Of a stretch of 64,000 nt of DNA, positions 32,550 through 41,295 are shown in pieces (positions within the stretch are counted from its first letter, which is position 1; every line of letters begins with the position of its first letter). Location: contig NZ_JBHMFD010000014.1 in NCBI RefSeq assembly GCF_042427575.1, positions 1 through 64,000 on the forward strand. Direction: 5' to 3'. Source of the DNA: Bergeyella porcorum. Its GTDB lineage: Bacteria; Bacteroidota; Bacteroidia; Flavobacteriales; Weeksellaceae. The notes under the pieces are model-generated. The model was not told the origin of the DNA and did not search any database. It worked only from the letters and a program-made list of their open reading frames with translations. Position numbers and translations under genes: made by a program.

Positions 32550-35240
32550 ATGAACGAAAATAAACCAAAATACCACCCTATTTGCCTACAACTTTCTGGT
32601 CTAGAACCCTTAATTGCCGATGAAAAATCCAATTTCATCAATGTAGGGGAGAGAACCAATGTTGCGGGGTCTAAGAAATTTCTTCGCTTGGTAAAGGAGG
32701 AAAAGTTTGCAGAAGCTTTGGATATCGCAAGACATCAAGTGGAAGGAGGAGCTCAGATTTTAGATGTCAATATGGACGATGGGCTTATTGATGGTAAAAC
32801 CGCAATGGTAAAATTCCTCAATCTCATTGCTTCCGAACCAGATATTGCCCGAATCCCAATAATGATAGACTCTTCCAAATGGGAAATATTGGAGGCGGGT
32901 TTGCAGGTGGTTCAGGGGAAATCTGTGGTCAATTCCATCAGTTTGAAAGGTGGCGAGGAGGAGTTTATCCGTCAGGCCAAGCTCATCAAAAGGTATGGTG
33001 CGGCGGTGATTGTAATGGCGTTTGATGAAGTGGGGCAAGCCGATACCTACGATAGAAGAATTGAAATTGCAGAACGCTCTTACCGAATTTTAGTAGATGA
33101 GGTGGAGTTTCCAGCAGAAGATATTATTTTTGACCTCAATATTTTCCCTGTAGCAACAGGAATGGAAGAACACCGCAGAAATGCCATAGATTTCATAGAA
33201 GCCACGCGTTGGGTAAGAACCCATTTGCCTTATGCTTCGGTGAGTGGTGGGGTTTCCAATGTTTCGTTTTCTTTCCGTGGAAATGATACGGTAAGGGAAG
33301 CGATGCATTCTGTGTTTTTGTATCACGCCATCAATGCAGGGATGAATATGGGTATTGTAAATCCTACAATGTTGGAGGTTTATGATGAGATTCCGAAAGA
33401 GCTTTTGGAATTGGTAGAAGATGTGATGCTTGACCGCCGAGATGATGCCACAGAGCGACTTTTGGATTATTCTGATAAGCATAAATCAACTAAAAAAGAA
33501 AAGACAGAAGATTTAAGTTGGAGAACATTACCACTCCAAGAGCGAATTAATTATGCTTTAGTAAAAGGCGTTGACCGCTTTATAGAAGAGGATATGGAAG
33601 CAGCTCGTTTGGTTGCGAAAAAGCCTCTGGAAGTGATAGAAATCAATCTGATGACGGGAATGGGCATCGTAGGAGATTTGTTTGAAAGTGGTAAAATGTT
33701 TCTGCCTCAAGTGGTGAAATCTGCCCGAGTAATGAAAAAGGCAGTGGCATACCTTCAACCTTTTATTGAAGCGGAAAAAGATGCTACCAAAAAATCTAAT
33801 GGTAAGGTACTGATGGCAACCGTAAAAGGTGATGTTCACGATATTGGGAAGAATATTGTAGCGGTGGTTTTAGGCTGTAACAATTATGATATTGTAGATT
33901 TGGGCGTGATGGTTCCTGCTGAAAAAATCATTCAAACGGCGATAGAGGAGAAAGTAGATGTGATTGGACTGAGTGGGCTGATTACGCCGAGTTTGGACGA
34001 GATGGTCTATGTGGCTTCGGAATTGGATAGATTAAACCTCAATTTTCCGCTGATGATAGGCGGTGCTACTACTTCCAAAGCTCATACCGCTGTAAAGATT
34101 GCCCCGAAATATAAAAATACCGTTATCCACGTAACTGATGCTTCGCGTTCGGTGAATGTTGTTAGTTCCCTTTTGAATAAGGAAAAATCTGCTGAGTATT
34201 GTGCGGAAATTAAACGGGATTACGATGAATTTCGTGAGAAATTTCTGGGCAGGAAAGTAGCCAAAGAATATGTTACAATAGAAGAAGCACGAGAGCAGAA
34301 ATTCAAAATAGATTGGAATAATATCGAAATTATTAAACCTAAAAAACTGGGCATTACGGTAATTGAGAACCAAGATTTAAACGCATTGGTACCGTTTATT
34401 GATTGGACACCATTCTTCCAAAGTTGGGATTTACACGGGAAGTTTCCAAAGATTTTAGAAGATGAAACAGTGGGCGAGGAAGCGAAAAATCTTTACAATG
34501 ATGCTCAGAAAATGCTGAAAAAAATCCTTGATGAAAAACTACTCACAGCTAAGGCAGTTTTTGGGTTGTTTCCGGCTAATAGCGACGAGCAAGACGACAT
34601 CTCTGTGATGAACGAAGAAGGAGAAGAATTGGCGAAATTCCGAACTTTGAGACAACAAGCCAAGCGTTCGGCAGGGAAGAATTATTTTGCAATTTCGGAT
34701 TTTATTGCTCCAAAATCCACTGGGAAAACAGACTATATCGGGGCGTTTTGCGTTACCACAGGTTTTGGTACGGAGGAACTGGCGAAAGCGTATGAAGCTC
34801 AAAATGATGATTATAGTTCTATAATGGTAAAGGCCATTGCCGACCGATTGGTAGAGGCGTTTGCAGAATTTTTGCATAAGGAAATCCGAACGAAATATTG
34901 GGGCTATGCCGAGGATGAAGCATTAGAAAATAATGAATTAATTGCCGAAAAATATCAAGGTATTCGTCCAGCTCCGGGGTATCCTGCGTGTCCTGACCAT
35001 TTGGAGAAGCTCACTATTTGGGATTTGCTGAAAGTAGAGGAGAATATTGGAGTTTATCTCACAGAAAGTTTAGCGATGTTCCCTACGGCAGCGGTTTCGG
35101 GTTATTATTTTGCTAATCCCGAAGCTAAATATTTTGGGGTTGGAAAGATAGATGAAGACCAATTGCAAGACTATGCCACCCGAAAAGGTGTGGATATAGA
35201 CTATGCTAGAAAGTGGCTGATGCCTAACTTAGCCGACTAA
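32550..35240 (+). CDS. metH: Methionine synthase, folate/B12/activation subunit
   Basis: 896 residues. In order: pterin-binding barrel (INVGERTNVAGSKKF, then MIDSSKWE), cobalamin-binding cap and Rossmann domain (GDVHDIGKNIVAVVL with the B12 ligand His430, GLSGLITPSLDEM, GGATTSKAHTAVKI) and the C-terminal activation domain (RPAPGYPACPDH, then FPTAAVSGYYFANP) that uses SAM for reductive reactivation. It lacks the homocysteine module, supplied by the separate gene upstream. Together they transfer the methyl group from methyl-THF to homocysteine. It starts about 20 nt after the mobile element. Confidence 0.96.
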   Translation: MNENKPKYHPICLQLSGLEPLIADEKSNFINVGERTNVAGSKKFLRLVKEEKFAEALDIARHQVEGGAQILDVNMDDGLIDGKTAMVKFLNLIASEPDIARIPIMIDSSKWEILEAGLQVVQGKSVVNSISLKGGEEEFIRQAKLIKRYGAAVIVMAFDEVGQADTYDRRIEIAERSYRILVDEVEFPAEDIIFDLNIFPVATGMEEHRRNAIDFIEATRWVRTHLPYASVSGGVSNVSFSFRGNDTVREAMHSVFLYHAINAGMNMGIVNPTMLEVYDEIPKELLELVEDVMLDRRDDATERLLDYSDKHKSTKKEKTEDLSWRTLPLQERINYALVKGVDRFIEEDMEAARLVAKKPLEVIEINLMTGMGIVGDLFESGKMFLPQVVKSARVMKKAVAYLQPFIEAEKDATKKSNGKVLMATVKGDVHDIGKNIVAVVLGCNNYDIVDLGVMVPAEKIIQTAIEEKVDVIGLSGLITPSLDEMVYVASELDRLNLNFPLMIGGATTSKAHTAVKIAPKYKNTVIHVTDASRSVNVVSSLLNKEKSAEYCAEIKRDYDEFREKFLGRKVAKEYVTIEEAREQKFKIDWNNIEIIKPKKLGITVIENQDLNALVPFIDWTPFFQSWDLHGKFPKILEDETVGEEAKNLYNDAQKMLKKILDEKLLTAKAVFGLFPANSDEQDDISVMNEEGEELAKFRTLRQQAKRSAGKNYFAISDFIAPKSTGKTDYIGAFCVTTGFGTEELAKAYEAQNDDYSSIMVKAIADRLVEAFAEFLHKEIRTKYWGYAEDEALENNELIAEKYQGIRPAPGYPACPDHLEKLTIWDLLKVEENIGVYLTESLAMFPTAAVSGYYFANPEAKYFGVGKIDEDQLQDYATRKGVDIDYARKWLMPNLAD

Positions 35241-35248
35241 CAATAATT

Positions 35249-35276
35249 AATCCCTTCTCCATAGCGAGAGGGGATT
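35249..35276 (+). terminator. Hairpin after metH
   Basis: AATCCCTTCTC / GAGAGGGGATT stem, 8 nt after the stop. There is no clean T-run, so termination is uncertain and metF may still be read through. Confidence 0.4.
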
Positions 35277-35370
35277 GATATAGTGAATAATATGCGGTAG
35301 GCTTTAATCATCAGGCGATAAATATTCACTCAACAAAGTGGGTTTTTCCCACTGCTGAATTGAATTTGAT

Positions 35371-35510
35371 AATTCTTCCGTGAGTTTTTATAAATTCCTC
35401 AGTATGTTTTCCAAAATTCCTCAGTATGTTTTCCAAAATTCTTCAGTATGTTTTCTGAAATTCTTCAGTATGTTTTTTCAAACTCTTCCGTATGTTTTCC
35501 CCACTTGGAA
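35371..35510. repeat. 22-bp tandem array between metH and metF (about 6 units)
   Basis: The TTC(C/T)TC(A/C) motif starts recur at 35373, 35395, 35417, 35439, 35461 and 35483, exactly 22 bp apart. The consensus unit is AAAATTCCTCAGTATGTTTT. The outer units are degenerate. The rest of 35277-35624 shows nothing I can call. Confidence 0.85.
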
Positions 35511-35624
35511 ATATTCCTTATTCTTTAACTTCTGTTTTTTGCCTTTCATCAATGAATATTCAAAAAAAATGATGATTTTTGCAATTGGAATATCAACAAT
35601 ATATCTAAAGGGTATAGAATAAAT

Positions 35625-36581
35625 ATGAAAGTAACAGAGCACATCAAGAGAGCCAATGGGAAAACCTTGTTTTCCATAGAAGTAATTCCCCCTACGAAAG
35701 GCACAGGGATAGAGGATTTGTATAAAAATATAGACCCGCTGATGGAGTTTCAGCCTCCTTTTATAGATGTTACTACTTCGAGAGAAGAGTATATTTATAT
35801 CCAAAAGGATAACGGATTGATGGAGCGTCGCATTACGAGAATGCGTCCTGGGACATTGGGTATCTGTGCTACACTTCAGCATAAATATAAAGTAGATACA
35901 GTTCCTCACGTGCTTTGTGGTGGCTTCACCAAGGAAGAAACCGAGTACCTTTTGGTAGATTGTATGTATCTTGGGATAGATAATGTAATGGCACTCCGTG
36001 GTGATGCAATGAAGGGACAGCAGCATTTTGTTCCAGCTGAAGGAGGAAATCAGAATGCAGTAGAACTAGTACAGCAAATTCACAATGCGGGAAGAGGAAA
36101 ATTCTTGCACGATGGGGAACTTTCTGATACGGAAAATAAATTTTGCATTGCCGTGGCAGGTTATCCAGAGAAGCATTTAGAAGCTCCATCTCTAAACTCC
36201 GATTTGAAATGGCTCAAGAAAAAAGTAGAGGCTGGGGCAGACTATATTGTTACCCAAATGTTTTTTGATAATCAAAAGTTTTTCGATTTCGTGAAGCAAG
36301 TTAGAGCTATGGGGATTGATATTCCTATTATCCCAGGTATTAAGCCTATAGCCACTAAAAAGCATCTTTCGCTTTTGCCTAAAACTTTTAAAATAGACTT
36401 GCCCGAAGACCTTATCCACGAGGTGGAAAAAGCTAAAGATAATGCCGCTGTGAAGCAAATAGGTGTAGAATGGGCAATACAGCAGTGTAAGGAACTGCGG
36501 GAGTTTGGTGTTCCAGTGCTACACTTTTATTCTATGGGAAAAAGCGAAAACATCAAACAAATTGCTAAAGAGTTGTTCTAA
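35625..36581 (+). CDS. metF: 5,10-methylenetetrahydrofolate reductase
   Basis: 318 residues, FAD TIM barrel. FSIEVIPPTKGTGIEDLY at the N-terminus, VTTSREEYIY, the Asp-containing NVMALRGDAMKG, GGNQNAVELVQQI, FCIAVAGYPEKHLEAP, QMFFDNQKFFDFV and the C-terminal VPVLHFYSMGKS. It makes 5-methyl-THF for methionine synthase. It lies in the same direction as metH, as expected functionally, but is separated by 384 bp of repeat DNA. Confidence 0.95.
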   Translation: MKVTEHIKRANGKTLFSIEVIPPTKGTGIEDLYKNIDPLMEFQPPFIDVTTSREEYIYIQKDNGLMERRITRMRPGTLGICATLQHKYKVDTVPHVLCGGFTKEETEYLLVDCMYLGIDNVMALRGDAMKGQQHFVPAEGGNQNAVELVQQIHNAGRGKFLHDGELSDTENKFCIAVAGYPEKHLEAPSLNSDLKWLKKKVEAGADYIVTQMFFDNQKFFDFVKQVRAMGIDIPIIPGIKPIATKKHLSLLPKTFKIDLPEDLIHEVEKAKDNAAVKQIGVEWAIQQCKELREFGVPVLHFYSMGKSENIKQIAKELF

Positions 36582-36627
36582 TTATCAAGGCAAATTGGCT
36601 TGATATTTGAAAGCAATAGATTCTTAA

Positions 36628-37101
36628 ATGATAAAAATGAATAGACTCATCTCTGTGATATTAATCTGCATTTCGGTAATAGCGTGTCAATCCAAGCAAA
36701 CCCTCCAAGAGCATAGCAATTTGCCGAAGGATATTAGCCAAATGCCGAAGCGAAATCCAGTTGCCACAGTGGATAGCGAAAGGAAAATAGATGAGAATAA
36801 TATGCTGAAACTTCGCACCGAGATAGAGGACCTTATCAATGAAGAGCATTGCACCGATGCAAAGGATTGGCGGATTTCACCATTGGGGTCTAAAGCGTGT
36901 GGAGGTCCTGCGTCTTACATCGCATATCCTATAAAGTTGGAACGCGAGATTTTGCCTAAAATTACGGAATTTAATAGGCAAAGTTCTGCTTATAATTTAG
37001 AATATGGAGCAATGTCAGATTGTGCCGTAACGGCATCGCCTACTAAGATAGTCTGTGAATCGGGTAGGGCAGTGTTGGTCTATTCAGAAGAGAAAAAGTA
37101 G
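36628..37101 (+). CDS. Putative lipoprotein of unknown function
   Basis: 157 residues, with a lipoprotein signal (LISVILICISVIAC, lipobox IAC at Cys20). The mature domain has four conserved-looking Cys within CTDAKDWRISPLG, KACGGPASYIAYP, SDCAVT and KIVCESG, probably two disulfides in the periplasm. I do not recognise a named family. It follows metF by 46 nt and could share its transcript, with a terminator directly after. Confidence 0.65.
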   Translation: MIKMNRLISVILICISVIACQSKQTLQEHSNLPKDISQMPKRNPVATVDSERKIDENNMLKLRTEIEDLINEEHCTDAKDWRISPLGSKACGGPASYIAYPIKLEREILPKITEFNRQSSAYNLEYGAMSDCAVTASPTKIVCESGRAVLVYSEEKK

Positions 37102-37107
37102 AAAAGC

Positions 37108-37145
37108 AAAAAGCATCTCGTTTTATTTGAGATGCTTTTATTTTC
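37108..37145 (+). terminator. Terminator after the lipoprotein gene
   Basis: AAAGCATCTC / GAGATGCTTT perfect 10-bp stem with a 9-nt loop and a T-rich tail. It stands between convergent genes and may serve both. Confidence 0.85.
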
Positions 37146-37163
37146 TTTAAAAGGAAAAAGTTT

Positions 37164-37499
37164 TTAGATTTCTTCATCAGACTCGATGGTGAACGAGCGA
37201 TTTTTGAAATCTTTGTCGTGTTTTTCAGAGATAACATCTTCCCCTTTCTCTGTGATAATGAAATCTGTAGCTTCGCTGAACATTTCCTGAAATGCTTTGA
37301 AATCTTCTTTGTAGAGATAGATTTTATGCTTTTCAAAAGTAGCTTCTCCGTTGTCAGAAAAATTCTTTTTACTCTCGGTAATGGTAAGATAATAATCTCC
37401 TGCCTTAGTCTCGCGCACGTCAAAAAAATACGTTCTTCTTCCTGCTTTTAGCACCTTGGTGAAAATTTCATTTTCGTGGCGCTCTTTGTAATCACTCAT
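37164..37499 (-). CDS. DUF3276 family PUR-domain nucleic acid-binding protein
   Basis: 111 residues. EIFTKVLKAGRRTYFFDVRE followed by YYLTITESKK and FEKHKIYLYKEDFKAFQEMF are the PUR-type repeats of DUF3276, widespread in Bacteroidota and related to BpuR of Borrelia, which binds DNA and RNA. Acidic C-terminal tail (TIESDEEI). Regulatory target unknown. The length is normal. Confidence 0.85.
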   Translation of the reverse strand: MSDYKERHENEIFTKVLKAGRRTYFFDVRETKAGDYYLTITESKKNFSDNGEATFEKHKIYLYKEDFKAFQEMFSEATDFIITEKGEDVISEKHDKDFKNRSFTIESDEEI

Positions 37500-37639
37500 T
37501 GTACGATGTTTTTTAGAAATCTTATTTCAACAAATATAAAAGAAATCTTTTAATTTCAAAATATTTTTTGCATAAAAGCTCATAAAATTTAAAAGTGAAA
37601 AATAGGGTATATTGTTTTATTTAATTGATTTTTAAATAA

Positions 37640-39280
37640 TTAAATGCTTAGATTTAGGATTTTATCTGCTCTTTTGGCACTGCTTTCTCTATGGGTAATG
37701 ATGATGGAAGTGGCTTTTTTGAGGTCTTTTTCTATGTTTTTTAAGATATTTTCTTCCGTTTCTGTATCCAAAGCAGATAGGGAATCATCAAAAATGAGGA
37801 TTTCGGGTTGTCTAATCAACGCTCTTGCGATGCAGATTCTTTGTTTTTGTCCTCCGGATAGCATCACGCCTCGCTCGCCCACCATTGTCTGATATTGGTC
37901 TTTGAAATTGACAATATTTTTATGAACATCGGCTTTTTTGGCGTATTCTACAATTTGCTCGTGGCTTGGATGGTCTATGGCAAAGCCAATGTTGTTTTCT
38001 ATGGTATCAGAAAAAAGGTAGCTTTCTTGTGGAATGTAGCCTATATGCTGGCGGTAATGGTAGAGGTTGTGTTCTTTTAAGTTTTTACCATCTATCAAAA
38101 TTTCACCCTCGGTAGGGTCTATTAATCTGGCTAAAAGCAAGGCTATGGTGGTTTTTCCGCTACCTGTTTTTCCCATTATGGCGAGGGTTTCACCAGCATT
38201 GATTTTGAAACTAAGGTTTTTAAGTGCTTGGATGCCTGTATTGGGATAAGTGTAGGAGACATTGCGAAACTCGATGTTGCCTTGGATGGGGTATGTCTCA
38301 AAATTATGATTGGTAATATCAGATTTCTTACTTAGAAATTCATTGATTCTTGCCATAGACGCTTCGGCTCTTTGGTTTACCGAAACTACCCATCCCACTA
38401 AGGAAAAAGGCCAAATCAGGATGTTGATGTAGAGAAAGAAGTCGGCGATGAGTCCTACGGAAATTTTACCATCGATGTATTTACTCCCTCCGATATAGAG
38501 AATGGCAACATTCAGTAGCCCAATCACGAAAAGGATGATGGTGAAGAAGTAAGCTTCAGTTTTGGCTAAATCTAATGCCTTGTCTTGATAGTCGGTTACT
38601 TTATTGGTGTAGTTTTGAGCAATGTATTTTTCCTTGGCAAAGTATTTTATCACTCGGATTCCAGAAAAGCTATCTTGTACAAAAGTGGAAATAGCAGATT
38701 GGCTTTTTTGCATTGTTTTCGACTTTTGATTGATGATGGAGCTCACTTTGTAAATGGTATAGGAGAGGATGGGAAACGGGAGCAATGCCCATAGTGTCAT
38801 TTGAGCATCGGTTTTTAGCATATAAATCCCCGTGATGATGAGCAACACCAGTAGATTGACCACATACATCACGCCAGGTCCTAGATACATTCTCACGGCT
38901 ACCACATCTTCGCTAAGGCGGTTCATCAGGTCACCAATTGTATTTTTTTTGTACTCTGTGAGGGAAAGTTCTTGGTAATGGCGGTAGATTTTATTTTTGA
39001 GTTCGTACTCTATATTTCGTGAAGCCACAATGATAGTTTGCCGCATCATAAAGGTGAAGAACCCCGTAAGTAGGGAAGAAATGATGATGATGCCCACATA
39101 GGTGAGTACCTGTTTGTTAAATCCTAAGTGTCCATTTTGAGCCAATTCATCTACGGATTTTCCTACGAACTGAACCTTGTAGATATTGAAAAAATTGCTG
39201 GCAACAATGAATAAGAATCCCCAAAACAGTAGTGTTCTGTGTTTCCAAAAGTAGGGATTAAGGGTTTTGAGAGCGTTCAT
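37640..39280 (-). CDS. ABC exporter, fused permease-ATPase (MsbA/multidrug type)
   Basis: 546 residues. Six transmembrane helices in residues 1-300, including TLLFWGFLFIVASNFF and VLTYVGIIIISSLLTGFFTF. The nucleotide-binding domain has Walker A (MGKTGSGKTT), Q-loop (IGYIPQESYLF), signature (LSGGQKQR) and Walker B (ILIFDDSLSALD). Type I exporter half-transporter that dimerises; the substrate (lipid or drug) cannot be told. I use the ATG at 39280, since an upstream TTG overlaps the -7 element; the mRNA may be leaderless. Confidence 0.9.
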   Translation of the reverse strand: MNALKTLNPYFWKHRTLLFWGFLFIVASNFFNIYKVQFVGKSVDELAQNGHLGFNKQVLTYVGIIIISSLLTGFFTFMMRQTIIVASRNIEYELKNKIYRHYQELSLTEYKKNTIGDLMNRLSEDVVAVRMYLGPGVMYVVNLLVLLIITGIYMLKTDAQMTLWALLPFPILSYTIYKVSSIINQKSKTMQKSQSAISTFVQDSFSGIRVIKYFAKEKYIAQNYTNKVTDYQDKALDLAKTEAYFFTIILFVIGLLNVAILYIGGSKYIDGKISVGLIADFFLYINILIWPFSLVGWVVSVNQRAEASMARINEFLSKKSDITNHNFETYPIQGNIEFRNVSYTYPNTGIQALKNLSFKINAGETLAIMGKTGSGKTTIALLLARLIDPTEGEILIDGKNLKEHNLYHYRQHIGYIPQESYLFSDTIENNIGFAIDHPSHEQIVEYAKKADVHKNIVNFKDQYQTMVGERGVMLSGGQKQRICIARALIRQPEILIFDDSLSALDTETEENILKNIEKDLKKATSIIITHRESSAKRADKILNLSI

Positions 39281-39286
39281 AAGTTG

Positions 39287-39294
39287 CAAAAATA
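39287..39294 (-). promoter_or_regulatory. Promoter -7 element of the ABC exporter
   Basis: Minus-strand TATTTTTG lies only 6 nt from the ATG, implying an mRNA with little or no 5' leader. Confidence 0.55.
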
Positions 39295-39483
39295 CTAAAT
39301 TTGAGATTAAGAGGAATTTAGGATTATCAATTTAATGCGTTGTAATAGATTTTTTTGAGATAGAAATTTACATTGGAATATTTTGATTTTAGGTTCACTA
39401 AAGTAGGAATTATTCCCAAGGTGATTGCCTCGGTTTCTTCCTCTCTAAAATCCAACTGCTCTCCATTTTCCAAACTTTTTTAC

Positions 39484-39491
39484 TATCTTTG
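39484..39491 (+). promoter_or_regulatory. Promoter -7 element of nusB
   Basis: TATCTTTG fits TAnnTTTG, 20 nt before the ATG. Confidence 0.65.
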
Positions 39492-39511
39492 CCACAATAA
39501 AAGTTCTTTGA

Positions 39512-40420
39512 ATGCTTGGAAGAAGACAAATTCGCGAAAAAGTAGTAGAGACCTTGTACTCTCATTATCAAAATCCTATTCAGTATGATGTTTTGGAAAA
39601 AAGAATGTTTTCCGAAATCGAAAGAATCTACCACCTCTATGTCTATCAGCTCAATTTCTTAGTTGCGTTGAAAGATTTAGCCCAGCGGCAGATTGAAATC
39701 GGAAAACAAAAATTCATTAAAACCGAAGCGGAGCTGAATCCTAATCAAAAGTTTATTAATAATCAGGTGCTTGTCCAGTTGGAAGAGAATATGGAACGAT
39801 TGAGTTTCACCTCAAAACATCAAGAACTCAAATGGGATATGCACGATGAACTTTTAGTAAAAACTTTCCAAAGAATCATTGCCAGCAAACGCTATCAAGA
39901 TTATATGAAGGAGGAGCAGGTTTCCTTTGAGGAAGACCAAAAGTTTATCGGGAAACTATTTCTTCGTTACATTGCAGAAAATGATGACTTCCACGATAGA
40001 CTGGAAGAAAAGGAGATGAGCTGGGCAGATGGTTTCCACATCGGTAATTCTATGGTGCAGAAGACCATTGGCTTTATGAAAGAGGAGCAACCAAGCCATA
40101 CGCTTATTCAGATGATAAAGGATGAGGATGATAAGATTTTTGCTAGAAAACTGCTTTGGGAATCCGTTAAGAACTGGGAAGCTACCGAGAAAAAAATAGA
40201 AGAACGCTTGCAAAACTGGGATTTGGAAAGAGTTTCCCTGATGGATAAGGTTATTCTGATAGCGGGCATCTCAGAGTTTGACCATTTTCCTGCTACGGCA
40301 TCTCGCATCATCATTAATGAGTATGTTGAGATTTCCAAAGTATTCTCTACAGAGAAATCCAATATTTTTATCAACGGAATTTTAGATAAATATTCAAAAG
40401 ATACCAATAGAATTAATTAA
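39512..40420 (+). CDS. nusB: Transcription antitermination factor NusB (long form)
   Basis: 302 residues, twice the proteobacterial length, as usual in Bacteroidota. MLGRRQIREKVVETLYSHYQ opens the protein and a helical extension fills about 40-180. The canonical NusB C-terminus follows: RVSLMDKVILIAGISEFDHF, then TASRIIINEYVEISKVFSTE and FINGILDKYS. It binds boxA RNA with NusE (S10) in rRNA antitermination. It heads a short operon with DUF1573 and yajC. Confidence 0.93.
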   Translation: MLGRRQIREKVVETLYSHYQNPIQYDVLEKRMFSEIERIYHLYVYQLNFLVALKDLAQRQIEIGKQKFIKTEAELNPNQKFINNQVLVQLEENMERLSFTSKHQELKWDMHDELLVKTFQRIIASKRYQDYMKEEQVSFEEDQKFIGKLFLRYIAENDDFHDRLEEKEMSWADGFHIGNSMVQKTIGFMKEEQPSHTLIQMIKDEDDKIFARKLLWESVKNWEATEKKIEERLQNWDLERVSLMDKVILIAGISEFDHFPATASRIIINEYVEISKVFSTEKSNIFINGILDKYSKDTNRIN

Positions 40421-40426
40421 GACAAT

Positions 40427-40885
40427 ATGAAAAAGACTATTTTAATGTTATCTGCAGTTGCAATGGTATTAGCATCTTGCAACAAAGCTGAAAAGACCGA
40501 TGCATCTGAGTCAACTGCTGAAGTGGCTGTGAGTACCCCTCAAGAAGATGCAGTGGCAACATCTAATGCTCCAATGACCTCTCTGGCACTATCTGAAAAT
40601 CATTGGGATTTTAAAGATGTGAAGAAAGGGGAGTCTGTAGAACATATATATGAGGTAACCAATACGGGTAATAATCCACTTATCATTTCTATGGTAAAAC
40701 CAGCGTGTGGCTGTACTGCTCCAGACTATACCAAAGAGCCAATTATGCCAGGGCAAAAAGGACAAATTACTCTAAGATTTGATTCATCAAGTTTTGATGG
40801 CTTGCAAAACAAGCAAGCTGAAGTTTATGCCAATGTAGAGACAGCACCTATTGTGCTTACTTTCTCTGCTAATGTTGTACAATAA
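40427..40885 (+). CDS. DUF1573 domain lipoprotein
   Basis: 152 residues, lipobox LASC (Cys18). An Ala/Glu/Thr-rich spacer (20-50) precedes one Ig-like DUF1573 domain: HWDFKDVKKGESVEHIYEVT, then NPLIISMVKPACGCTAPDYT, KEPIMPGQKGQITLRFDSSS. Function unknown. It starts 6 nt after nusB. Confidence 0.9.
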   Translation: MKKTILMLSAVAMVLASCNKAEKTDASESTAEVAVSTPQEDAVATSNAPMTSLALSENHWDFKDVKKGESVEHIYEVTNTGNNPLIISMVKPACGCTAPDYTKEPIMPGQKGQITLRFDSSSFDGLQNKQAEVYANVETAPIVLTFSANVVQ

Positions 40886-40899
40886 TTTAAATAATAAGT

Positions 40900-41217
40900 A
40901 TGATTACGATATTTTTACAAACAGCGGGGGATAGTATGCCTACGCTCATTATATTTGGATTGTTTTTTGTCTTTATGTATTTTGTGATGCTGCGTCCACA
41001 GATGCAAAAGCAAAAGAAAGAGAAAAACTTTCAGGAGAATTTAAAAATCGGGAGTAGGGTAGTCACTACTTCGGGGCTTCACGGGAGAATTGCACAGATT
41101 CAGGAGGACGGCGTGGTTATAGAAACGCTATCAGGGAAACTGAAATTTGAAAAAGCTGCCATCTCTAGAGAATTTACTCAGCAGAGATTTCCAGAAACTA
41201 CTGGCGATAAGAAGTAG
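40900..41217 (+). CDS. yajC: Preprotein translocase subunit YajC
   Basis: 105 residues. One transmembrane helix (PTLIIFGLFFVFMYFVML), then RPQMQKQKKEKNFQENLKIG, SRVVTTSGLHGRIAQIQEDG and a charged tail. It associates with SecDF in the inner membrane. It is the last gene of the nusB operon, followed by a terminator. Confidence 0.95.
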   Translation: MITIFLQTAGDSMPTLIIFGLFFVFMYFVMLRPQMQKQKKEKNFQENLKIGSRVVTTSGLHGRIAQIQEDGVVIETLSGKLKFEKAAISREFTQQRFPETTGDKK

Positions 41218-41242
41218 ATTTATATTTTAAGATTAAACTAAA

Positions 41243-41269
41243 AAGCCCATTTAAAAGTGGGTTTTTTTT
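41243..41269 (+). terminator. Terminator of the nusB-yajC operon
   Basis: AAGCCCA / TGGGTTT stem with an 8-nt loop and a run of eight T. Confidence 0.8.
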
Positions 41270-41282
41270 ATACTTTTTTTCC

Positions 41283-41290
41283 TAAATTTG
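41283..41290 (+). promoter_or_regulatory. Promoter -7 element of the helicase gene
   Basis: TAAATTTG ends 5 nt before the ATG, so transcription would begin at or near the start codon (leaderless mRNA candidate). Confidence 0.6.
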
Positions 41291-41295
41291 GCATA

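Noticed and set aside
35371..35510. Short protein-coding frame over the tandem array
   Set aside because: It is 80 codons of low-complexity F/S-rich sequence from the repeat, with no conserved domain.
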